Positions 47,310-58,000 of a DNA stretch of 64,000 nt are shown in pieces (positions within the stretch are counted from its first letter, which is position 1; every line of letters starts with the position of its first letter). The position numbers and the translations under genes are program-made. This stretch comes from Fomitopsis serialis (taxonomy: Eukaryota; Basidiomycota; Agaricomycetes; Polyporales; Fomitopsidaceae), in contig NW_025955093.1 of the NCBI RefSeq assembly GCF_022376445.1, positions 1 through 64,000 on the forward strand, given 5' to 3'. The notes below the pieces were generated by a model. That model saw only the letters and a program-made list of their open reading frames with translations, had not been told where the DNA came from and ran no database searches.

Positions 47310-49165
47310 GCACGCTGCGTCAGGTAGCTCCAATGGTTTAGCGTGTGCGGGACGAGTTGTATGTGTGAGACGGGAAGGTAAGCGGCGAGCCGGGTGGAGG
47401 AGAACGGCCTAGAATTACAGCATTGCCTTGATCGGCGCGCACCGTGATTGCCGTTCGCCGTTTGCGAGCGGTCCGAGGGCGCAGCAGGCAAAACACCCCC
47501 AGCGGCACCTGTTCCAGGTGCGCGCATTCACAGGCGCGCTCAGTCCGTGCGCGGCAGCCCGATCAACTTGAAAGGAAGCTCGTTGTCATGCGCGCAGGCT
47601 CGCGGCGGACACGAGGTGGGAGTCGGACAGACCTGAGAAGAGCACGCACCTGCACGAGAAGCGCACAAGCGGCCGGATTCGCCACGAGCATCCGCATCGG
47701 CGTTCTTCGCGATCTGCGAAGACTTGGGGCCGAGAAGAGAGACCGCGCGTCAGGGCTTGGCCAGGCAGGATATTAGGGGAAGTGACGCTTGATCGTGGCG
47801 CGGGTGGCGGGGACGCTCGAAAGGAACGTTACTCTGCGCGACAGCAGTGCGGCGTCGCACAGAATGCCAATCAGAGTTGAAGCTTCCTCGCGCGCCTGCT
47901 TGGGAATGATGTCCGCGCCGCTCGCGCTGCCGTCCGGGAGGGCCGCCGACTTCTCTCCGCCCGATCTTCTTCCGCCCAGGAGGGCCACCGTGATGGGCGA
48001 GTCGGGGAGGGGGAAATTGCGAGGCAGAGAGGTCGGTGCCCTCTGGATGCGACCACCCGGCCCGAAGCCAACGCGAACATCGACAGAAGGCACCGCATAG
48101 TCTCACTGCGGGGGGAGGAGACCCAGCGTGGAGAAGTAGCAGAGGGCGCTGGGCGCGAGCGAGAGCGACGTGTGGTTGTGGAGATGCGCGGCACGCCGTC
48201 CTCGAAGATGCGCGTGCGCGAGCTCTCCGAGAGTGTTCGCATTGATACATACGGCTTGATCTTTCGAGCGAGGTTGGCGACCGTGCGCGGCGCGCCCTTG
48301 CACACGGGCGATGGGTAGTTTGGCGGTGGCGACCCGCAGGAGAGGAGTTGTTCCGTGCGTCGGGAGCCCAGCGCGTTCCATCGCGCGTATTGGTGTTGAG
48401 TGCGTATGGAGATCGTTCGACATCGACGGCCTGCGCATGATTGGGTCAGCCGGGTTCGAGTTGAAAGCCGCATGTCTGGCACACACCTCTACCCACGCGC
48501 ACGGTGACTCCTTGTGATGGGATCCGCTCAGGCTGGTTGTCGGGGCAGGTTCGCTACCCAGCGCCCTGGCTAAGCGGCGGTGGCTCAATCGTAGACGGCG
48601 AGTGTCCCTGGATTGGCAAGGACCGCGTCGAGGCTTGAAGGGCCCTTGTGAGCTTGGTGCAGGCTAGGTACCTGTCCGGGGAGTGGTTCCGCGTTTGTGG
48701 CACGAGTTGTTCGCATTCATCTGTGACGTGTCGGTTTGGAGTTTCCTGGCTGCTCGTGGATAGCTGTGGGCGGGACGTTGTGAGCTGACTGAGGATAGAA
48801 GCCGTTGAATGCACGGGTGAGAGTACTAGTGACAGGGACAAGCTGTATGCGGAGTTCTCGAGGTTTCACGCCGTGCTACAGCCCCGCCTGCCCGCTGCGG
48901 AAGCAGCCAAGCTGTGGCAAAGTTGAGCAACACCTGTATACCAGTGTTTGGCGTGTCTACACGGAGCAACTCACGTCTGCTGCTCGAGTCGGCGTGTCGA
49001 TGTGTTGGTGAGAGTCTGCGAGAGTGGCACGAGGATTCTCTCGGCGCTGGAATCTTGCTGACCAACGGTACATGGTGGCTTGCAGCGGTGACGGCCGATT
49101 GATGTTCGTGAACACGTACGTCGGGTCCATTGCTGTCCGCCGATGCGCTGTCGTGGTCGTGCACA
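47310..49165. other. Block C, unit 4 (unassigned)
   Basis: Near copy of block C in unit 2. The - strand 48,093-47,773 is open: DVRVGFGPGGRI, DSPITVALLGG, ASTLIGILCDAALLSRRV. This is the longest consistent reading of the block, but the frame is not kept in units 1 and 3. No product named. Confidence 0.35.
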
Positions 49166-50325
49166 TACTCGGTGTGACAATACGCGCTCGACGCGCGCGC
49201 GGCGTCGGGGGACCCCCAGACTGGGGTTAGTGGCGCCCCTTGAATCGCCGAGGCGGGATGTCCTTTGCGTGTACAGAATCATCCGATCACTACTCTATGG
49301 ACACCAACGCTGGTTCGTGAAGCGTTCAACGCCAACGTTTCAACGCTGGAGGGGGAATCAACCAACGTCCGTCACCCAGAAGGTTGCCCATGTGGCGGCT
49401 ATGCAATACTTTCCTTATTGGGTATCATTCCTTCCCGATCCGTCAACCACTCACGCGCCGCGCTTCTTTCGAACCGCCTCCCACTCGCCGACGTCTCTTC
49501 TGCTAGTCTCTCACTCTCGCTTACATGGCTCATCTGTGGCTCATGTCTCTTCGTGTGTATTGATACTGGGCCGCGTCAGGCCGTGTCGCCATGATCCCTA
49601 TCGCAGTCCCGACTCGGGCCCATTGGTGCGACGAGACGGTCGCGACGCTCGCCGGCTTGTATGGTCTGCAACGGAGACTAGACGGTCGCGTGTGCAACAC
49701 TAGTCGAGTAGCAAGTCGAGCAGAACGAGTCGGGTCGAGTCGCGTACCGATAGCGGTAAGTGTTCCTCTGGTTTCGGCGGACTAACTACTCGTTACAGAC
49801 CACCACTGTCGTCCTTCACCAAGCCCGGGCCCTACGTCCACCTCGACTGCTCAACCTCCCTGCATCAGGACGAGCGCGCGCGTTTCTTTTTGTTTTTGTC
49901 GTCGCCACGCACACATTCTCTCCGACAGCAGGGACACGCGAGTGCATATCCACCAGGCAATCTGCATCAACCTCCGGCGGCGTCTGCCCTCAGCAAACCT
50001 CGAGCGCAACGTTGGGAGATGGCCCGGTCAAGTGCACGAATGGTTACGGTGTGATGAGGTGTGCGTGCGTTGTGCACATTCGTCGACGGCGCGATAGTGG
50101 GCACATACGGGGTGATCCTGCTCGACGACGGGATAGCGCGAGCGGTGTGAGCCGCATATGATGGAGGGCGGACAAAGGGGTCGATTCCCGCACTTCCGGC
50201 AACCTCGATCGCCTCGTTCGCAGTACATGCCGCACAACCGCTATCCTCCGACACCGCTCTTCTGTTCCCCGTCCCCATGCTCGTCGTCCTCTCCCTCGAC
50301 GACCTCTCTCCCGAACCCCGCAGCC
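49166..50325. other. Block D upstream part, unit 4
   Basis: Contains the conserved 43-nt intron (49,756-49,798) and the inverted TCGA-bounded segment (50,000-50,184), both as in unit 2. Confidence 0.5.
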
Positions 50326-51112
50326 ATGACGTCCGCAGTTGCTCGCCTCCACCGCACACAAGCACTCTCCCTCGCGTCCTCCTTCGCCGTGTCCTCGTCC
50401 AGCCGTGTCATGACGTACGTTCCTCCCCACCGCCGCCATGCCATGATGTCCACCTTCTCGCGACGACCCGCCGACTACAACATCCTCCGACCGCAACATC
50501 CGTCCAAGCTGCTGGGACAGACACCCCCTGTGATCATTCCCTTCGAGAAGGCGAAGCGAAAGAGCCGTCGACAAACCGCTCTCCCCGACGCGGCATCGCC
50601 GCAAGTAGCAACGCGCCCGCCGCCCGCTCCGAAGGCCGAGCGGCGCAAGCCCACTATCACACCGGCCGAAGCTGTCGTGCGTAGCCCCGGACCCCTCTAG
50701 TCACGACCTGTACGAGACCACGACGTGCGGTGCGTCTGAGACACCCGGCGCTGTGCAGGGACTCGCGCACTGCTCAAGGGACCCACACCCCAGCTCATAC
50801 AGATATGCGTGCGGAACAAGGGCTGCGCAGGGCTCTCGTACCACCTCGAGTACCTCGACAAGCCCGGCAAGTTCGACGAGGTGGCGGTCGAGCAGGACGG
50901 CGTGAACGCCGCTCCTCATCGACAGCAAGGCGCTCTTCTCCGTCATCGGCAGGAGATGGACTGGTACGAGGACGCCCCAGGTGCGTTATTATCCGTACTT
51001 TCCCTGCGATCGCGCTCATCTGCCCGGTATGCGTAGCGCGAAGTTCGTGTTCAAGAACCAGGACATCAAGGACGCGTGTGGGTGCGGAGAGTCGTTGAGC
51101 GTCGGCTCGTGA
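50326..51112 (+). pseudogene. Isa1-type Fe-S assembly protein, unit 4, core frameshifted
   Basis: The only copy whose first exon (50,326-50,676, 117 codons) is fully open: GAG at 50,545-50,547 replaces the TAG of the other copies. The 82-nt intron has GTGCGT and GTGCAG. The second exon then misses one base near its start (GGACTCGCGCAC versus CGGCTCTGCGCAC) and has more indels around 50,905-50,955, so the NKGCAGLSY core is out of frame. It is complementary in damage to unit 2. Cysteine motifs are still visible in other frames. Confidence 0.85.
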
Positions 51113-51943
51113 ACGGTGCGCGCTGAACCTGAGGTGTACGCTTTCTACGTTGTCTATATCCCGGGATGCGCACGAGCTAATATCTCTGCTTCACCACATC
51201 TGTATCCATATATTCCTACCCGGTGATATACTAGACAGTATTCGGCCGTAAGCTTCGCCGTCTCAGGCTCCTGAGGCACGGTATTGTAGGTTTGCATGCA
51301 AGTAGCGAGTCTGTCACGACGACACTCCGTTAGTACCTACGCTCCGCTGTGTTGCCACAATGCCTGCATGTTTTGCGGCGAGGCACCAGGAGGTCATGAC
51401 GACATTCTCGCTCGACCCTCACGTTCGTCGACGTCAGCTGGAGGTGGAAGACTGCGTTGAACTCATTTGTGCTCCCTGTGTTTTGTCTCAGTGGCTCACG
51501 CGCTCAAGCTTAAGCAATGAAGTACGGTCCCAGTATCGACACAAGTGGATATATAGATCAATCGAAAGTCTTTCTCGAGCACACAACCATACCATCGTCT
51601 GTCCAACACAATTCCAAGAGATGACGTGTATGATACAAGCATAAGGGAGCGCGACCTTTCTCCGAAAACAACATATCGATCCGGCGGCGGGGCCATTCTA
51701 TACGTTGAGACCGCCAACAAATAGCAGAGCGGCCTAATGATGATGGTTCCATACTCACGAACTCCATGCACGATGCAGTCAGGATGCAGGGTTACAAGGA
51801 TGTCAATCCGTGCTGCCTCGAGGACCCTCCGCAGGGGGTGCGCATCCTCTCCGGCGAGTTTCTTCTGTTCAGCTCGCTTACGCGACGACGTATCTTTTGC
51901 ATGTCCTTCCAGCTGGAGAGTTCTTGGAGTTATGCACAGTGCT
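51113..51943. other. Unit 4/unit 5 junction spacer
   Basis: Isa1 3' flank, unit-start block at about 51,366, F-box 3' flank. The frame past the F-box TGA is broken here by a missing base, unlike units 1 to 4. Confidence 0.5.
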
Positions 51944-53421
51944 TCAAGGGACACTCAGCTTTCCTTCGCGATTTGACCAACTCCACATTACTACGTACCT
52001 CAGAATACCTCGTCCATGCGAGTGTGGCATCTTCCGTCTGACGAGCTCGTCCAACCGATCGTACCGCTCTCGTAGTGCTGAACCCATCCCAGTATTGACA
52101 GACGTCCAAGTCTTTTATTATCGGCAATGGCTATACAGAAGCCACGCGACGCAACAGTATCGGAGAAGCGCTTCTCCTGCAGTATACTGTCCAATCGCGC
52201 CAGGACATCATCCTGCTCCATTGTCGTCAGCATTCCGTCCAGGTCTTCGGCCATGTGGTCCGCCCGAACCGATAGCCTAACAGCCATAGCATAGAAGTGC
52301 TTCGAGACGATGCGAGACAGGATGTGCGGGATCCAGAGCCACTCTGCAAAGGGGTGGTACAACCAGATCTCCAATCTCCACAGCTGGTCGTGGTGTGAAA
52401 GGTTGCAATGTCGCTCTGTAGGCATGAAACAATCAGCGATGTGGCTCGAGAGATAAGTAGGAAAACCTGCCGACTGTGGCATCAATTGCATCATCACGAA
52501 CCGGAGAACTGGGATCAATATGGAGTCGAACCTTTTCTGCAGATGTGGAACTCGCATCCAACAAAGTCTGGCTTCTGCTGGCTGCCGAGGATGGATCCAA
52601 CTCGCAGTCCACCCCAAGTTCGAGATCGCGCACTCGAGAAGCCCGGCTGATCTGCACGAAGAGGTCTTCGACTGCTGGTGCAACCCATCGCACTTCGAGA
52701 TCCTCCAGATTTGCACAGTTCAGTGGGAGGGAGGCCGGGGAGACGTGCTGTTTCTGCAAGCAGTCAACATTGAAGCACCATAATTCACTAAGCCGCGGGA
52801 GTGCTGACACGAGGTGGCGAAGCTGGGCGGCGCTCGACAAGGTGACATTGCGGATGTTTAGAGTGTTGATGGACCTGAACGCAACCAGGTAGCCGATGTC
52901 CTTTATTCGGACCGAGCCGATGGTCCACTCAGCATCTTCAATGGTGATCCACGACAACCTCGGAGCCTTTCCCGCGAGCATAGCGGCGAACATCCCCAGG
53001 TGCCGGATCGGCTGACGCTCCCCGGGAGAAGCACCCGATATGACGACCTGCTGAATGACCTCACGGAGGCGAGGTTTTGCACGGAGTGTCTTGGAGAGTG
53101 AGAGGATGTCCTTCCGGTCTCGTAGATAGATGCGTTGACGAAGATGGTACCACGTCAGGAAGTACCAGTCTTGGCATACGAGGGCGCAGGATGTGAGAGC
53201 GGTCAGATGTGGCTCGCCCTTTGCAACAACGTAACCCGTATCCCATCCCGCAGCTAGGTAGTCGATGATCCGTTCGCAGACCTCCACAGGGAGCCGCGGG
53301 ATCGCAGGTCCGTGAGAAGAGCCCTCGGACGTCGATGCAGCTGTAGTACTATAATCCACATGTGTAAACCAAAGTACCTGCGTCTGGACAGTGGCACTTA
53401 CATTGACTCTGCTCTATCCAT
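51944..53421 (-). pseudogene. F-box gene, unit 5, frameshifted last exon
   Basis: First exon 53,421-53,402, intron 53,401-53,349 and second exon 53,348-52,498 are intact (LPVEVCERIIDYLAAGWD, then LRR-like segments). The last exon starts at 52,415, but one base is missing near 52,110 (compare GATAATAAAAGAC with the unit 2 sequence), so the total to the usual TGA at 51,944 is 1,343 nt, not divisible by three. The shifted frame ends about 52,000. It may still make an F-box protein with an altered end. Confidence 0.72.
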
Positions 53422-55089
53422 TGTGTTGACGTGGGATGTGCGCTACGGCGACGTGACCGCGCTGTCGCACAGATGAGAATCTCCTGCCCGTGCGCAGCGA
53501 CAGCAGACCCTCGACGGTGGAAACACGTTACTAATAGCCTCATCAGCTCAGACTGCGGCTCTCCAAGAACAGGCATAGTGCGATAGCACACTACCTGATA
53601 TCCGGTATGTACACTGGCTCCCAGACAAGCCAGATGCGCCGTCTTGGTCGTAGGTTCGCGCGGTGTTGGCGCCCGTTGGTGGTCGCGACGCTACCAGGAA
53701 AGCACGGCGTCAGTAAAGAGAATTGCTGGTGAAAGCGGAGTCGTACCTCGTGAGGACTTCAAATGGCTCTTGGTCTGCGTTGCAAGAACTCAGGCTTGAA
53801 GCTGGACGAGGGGGAGGGCACGGGGACAGCGAAGGCGATGATAACTGGTATATATGCATCGATGCAACGTAGCGCGCGCTCGCCGGCGGGTATAGAAGCG
53901 TCGAACTCAAGACACACGACGTCGCAAGTGGTCCTTTGCTTCGAGCGGGCGCGATGAGATCCAGACTGTTCGCAGCCGATGCGAGGATAGCCCTCTACAG
54001 CCTGAAGCCTCTGCAAAGCAGTACTCGAAAACGCCGAGGCGTCTAGCGTGACTAAATGGAATACCCTCCTCCTCCTCCTCCATGTCACTGATTTCATTCA
54101 GCGGCGATGCACGAGAAATACATACAGAGGATCGCTCTCCTTGAATACAGTGCCGCACCTCGTTCTAGTGAGCGCGCGGCGCGAGGCAGGCTGTCCGAAC
54201 CTTGAGCTTGTTCAATGGGTGCCTATCGATACCCAAGGCGGACCACATAGACGTAGGATCGAGGCTGGTGACCGCCGCATGCATGCTGGGGGATACGCCG
54301 GTTACTTGCCGGCGGTAGGCACCGCGTTGACCTGGACATTGAAATCATACAACGACAGCTGGCGACCGGAAAGCTCTCCAGCGCTCGTGGCTACCGTCGA
54401 CGCGCAGAGCTGAGAGCAGCGTGCGTCCTTTACAGGCATTCAAGTTACGTATACATACAGTGCTGGCTCGCGAATACGAGGTCCTGTCAGGGTCAGGGCC
54501 AGCCCGGATGCCCACCGCAGTGTTTGAATTTGCGCTCAGGCTCGCGAAGTCGACTTGCAGCACGCTCCACACACCCACATCCGAAAGAAATGTCACGATG
54601 CAATTGAATGGGAGTACTATAAGACTACACGACGGTCTACAGGATACAGTAGTACATATGTATGTGCGCGGTGGGTAAGTAAGCAGAACAGCGGGTGTGC
54701 GTAGATGAGTGGGTTGTGTATCATATGTATACAGCTGCCAGAACATGAATCAGGACCAGCGACAGCAACGAGAAACGGTGCGCATTATCCATTCGGTACG
54801 AGCACAGAGAGAGGCAGACAGGTCCCAGGAAACAGGCTCGATGACGGAATGGAATGATAGGCTCAGAGAGAAACAGTACGCGCGCATGACAGCAATCCAC
54901 AGCGTGACGTCCAGGGCGCCGGTCAACGGTGGGGGGACGTAAGGGAGGGGGCAGGTGGCCTGATTGAATGCGGGATCCAGCGACAGCCATGAGCGAAACA
55001 AGGTGCGAGGGTGAAGGTCCGAGAGGGAAGCACGCGAGGGTAAAGCCCCCGGGGGGCGAGTCGACATGAGGCAAAAAGCCTCCTCAGGC
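53422..55089. other. F-box upstream and phosphatase 3' flank, unit 5
   Basis: Matches unit 2 near the F-box gene and unit 1 near the phosphatase. Contains 55 extra bases (54,027-54,081) ending in a run of CTC triplets that the other units lack. Empty sites for the MITE and the TIR element are present. No gene recognised. Confidence 0.5.
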
Positions 55090-58000
55090 TCAGACGGTGT
55101 CCATGCGCGACGTACGCTTGATGCTCGGTCGTTTCGTCAACATCGCCTCGCCCTGCACGCCCTCCTTGGGCAGCTCCGTCGGGCTCGCGCCCCGCTTCGT
55201 CCCGCCCGGCGACATCGACAGATGCCCATCGATCGCGGCGTCCTCCCGCATGTAGTCGGAGATGCTGCGTTTGCGCGACACGCCCCGCTCTCGCAGCGAC
55301 GCACCCGAGCTCACGGAAGACACGGTCTCCAGTGAGTGCATTGGCCCGTCCATGAAGATGTCTTGACGGTCTGGGAGCAGCGCACCCTTGGCGGTTCGAG
55401 TACCCTCCGGCGACAGCTCCTCCGCCTTCCTCTCCTCGTCCACGATCATCAGCGTCCCCTCGATCACAGCGCGATACACGAACACGTATTGCCGCAAACT
55501 CTGGCACAGGCTCATCCGCTGCTCCCTCATATCCTCGATCACCCGGCGGATAGGCTCGTCGTACGTTGAGAGCAGCGGTGGCGACATGTCGGTGTGCAGG
55601 CGACGCGGCTGGGTATAGTCGAAGACGCGCCCGCGCTGGTACTGCGAGCCCTCGCCTTGGACAGTGCCCTCCTCGTCCGCCAGCCCTCCCGCAGGCGCAG
55701 TCGTGTCCGGGCTCTTCGACGAGCGAGATTCGGCATGAGGAGGCGAGTCCGCAGGGCGCACCGCCGACCTCCAAGTGTCAAGACGACTGACGTGCGCCTC
55801 CACGTCCGACTGGCGCTGGGAATGGGAATGACGCGCATGATCCGGGGACCGCAGCTTCCCATCGACTTCGACTTCCCCAGAGCTCGGGCTCGGCGAAACG
55901 CTCGTCTTCTCCTTCTTCGACAACGTCATATGTGCCGTCTGCTTCGCCACGGCCGCCGACAAGCTGCCGGAGCTCCCCGTGTGGCTCGACGGCGGGCTCG
56001 TCGACTGCGCCGACAGGTACGACGTCGACCGCGCCGTCGATTCTCCTGACATGTCCGTTGAGCGCGTCGCGGGTCTCGAGGGGATCGGCGAAGAATCCGA
56101 GCTGCTGGATTCCCAGTCCTTACCGGCTACCGGCGGCGCATCCCCACTCGTGCTCGTCGAGCTCGACGGCCACCTGTGCATAGCAGCGCGCCGCACCTCG
56201 TCCACGAGCTCCGGCGACGCGGGGACCACCGTACGAAGGACCTCCTTGCGCATGGCACCCTTCCCCTTTCCAGCTGGCCCATCCTGCTTCCGCTCGCCGT
56301 CCACATCCATAGCCTCAGTGAAGCCAGCGACGCGGACGTGCACCTCCTCCGCTCCAACAGTCACAGGCACCGTGAGCTCCGGCACCGTAGGCGACCTCGA
56401 CGGCGCACGCGACGGACTGCGCGCGCGCTCCCCGGACGACGGCGGGCTCGGGCTCGGATCGACGTCCATCCGATCAGGCGACGCGGGCACGGGCACCTGC
56501 ACGTCCTCCCGCCGCTTGCGCATCTCTCTCCGGATCCCATCCAGCACAGAGTCCACCGCGATGTACCCGCCCGTGCGTCCCACACCCGCAGAGCAGTGCA
56601 GCAGCACCGGCGGGTTGCCGATCGCATGGCGCGCGACTCCCGTCGTGGGATCGACGTAGTTGTCGTCCATAGGCACATCCTCCACGATCGTGCTGGGCAC
56701 AGCCGGTTGTGCGTGTTCCCTCGGAGGCGAAGACAACGGAACCGATACGTGCGAAGGCCATGGCCCTGGATGCATCGGGCCCTCGCCCCAGGGCTTATCG
56801 CCACTTTGATGCGAGCGAGCGACGGCCTCCTCTACTTCGCGGACGAGCCCCAGGAGCCCGCGGGGGTCCTCAGGGACGTTGAAGTCCGGCCAGTCAAGGT
56901 ACTGCAGCTGGGTGACGACACGCGGCTTCGCCTGCGGGTATCCGGTATGCGTGAGCTTGAACACCCTGTGCACGATGTCGCGCTCGCCGTCCGAGTCGCT
57001 GCCGTGCTTCTCTCGCCTCGGCTTGCGCTGGGTCTTCTGCACGGGCGGGACGTGCGCCGAGAAGAACCCGCCATTCATCTCCTTTTCGCGGCGACGGCGT
57101 TCACGCTCGGGAGTGTCGTCGGTGGCGATCAGCTTGAGGCGGAGTGGGCCGTATTCGCCTTCCGCCCAGTACTTGCCACACTTGACGGTGTTGCCCTCGA
57201 CCTCGCGAGTGAGCATGACGATCACATGGACGTTCTGCTCCCAGCAAAGCCTGCAGAAACAGATCTTAAACATCCCGGCCCAACGGACACACGAACACCG
57301 AACACTCACGTCCAGAAATCCGCATACGTCGCGGCCAACGGGCCCTGTGTCGCGATATAGCGCTTCGTGGTGCCGAGCGGCTGCACATAGCTCGCGTTCA
57401 TATAGTCGTCGTCGTCCGGGCGCGCCTTGCGCAGCCGCACGCGCGCGTGCTCAAACGGCCAGATATTTCGGTATCTGTCGGGGACTTAGGTAAGCACCCA
57501 TGCCCGTAGACGCCACACTAACTCGCACAACCACACTCTCGAGGCACGCCCCGCAACGCGGCGGCGCGAACCCATCGCCCGCCAGTCTGCCCGCTAGCAC
57601 GGCGCAGACCCAAAAACTGAGTCTCGGCGAGCCGAGTGGCTATCGGTACACCGCCCCCGAAAGAGCCGGGCCCATACCCAGAGCTCGGCGCACTCTCCGT
57701 CGCGGCCCACCTTCCGCCTCAAGAGCCCGCACAAACCATCCGAATCCGACGCACACAACTCACCTGTTCTTGTTCCCCTTCTCCAATCCCGCAGTAATGC
57801 TGAACGGGAAGTCCTCCTCCCCCAGCTTCATTTTCTCCCCACCCTTCGCCCTAGATGCAACAGCAGCAGCCGCGCCGACCGGGACGACGCCCGCCGCGCT
57901 CACGCTGACCGCGCCCGCCTGACTCTCCATGCTATGGTGCTCCATCACGCCCATCAGGCGCCGCTGCTCGCCCAGCTCGATCCTGTAGAACTGCAGCTCC

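Larger units (their letters stand above)
43408..51365. repeat. Tandem array unit 4 (internally deleted)
   Basis: About 8.0 kb. It has the F-box gene, then an upstream region that jumps into sequence matching 18,060-18,990 of unit 2, then jumps again to block C. It therefore lacks the phosphatase fragment and the FAD oxidoreductase. Blocks C and D are close to those of unit 2, including the inverted small segment. Confidence 0.88.

Noticed and set aside
47773..48093. Calling block C a nucleoporin (Nup96) fragment
   Set aside because: Only one short glycine-rich motif fits; the neighbouring frame does not, and the frame is not kept in units 1 and 3.
56176..57360. 394-codon + strand frame across the phosphatase
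   Set aside because: Antisense shadow of the GC-rich PTP exon; the - strand carries all PTP motifs and splice sites.
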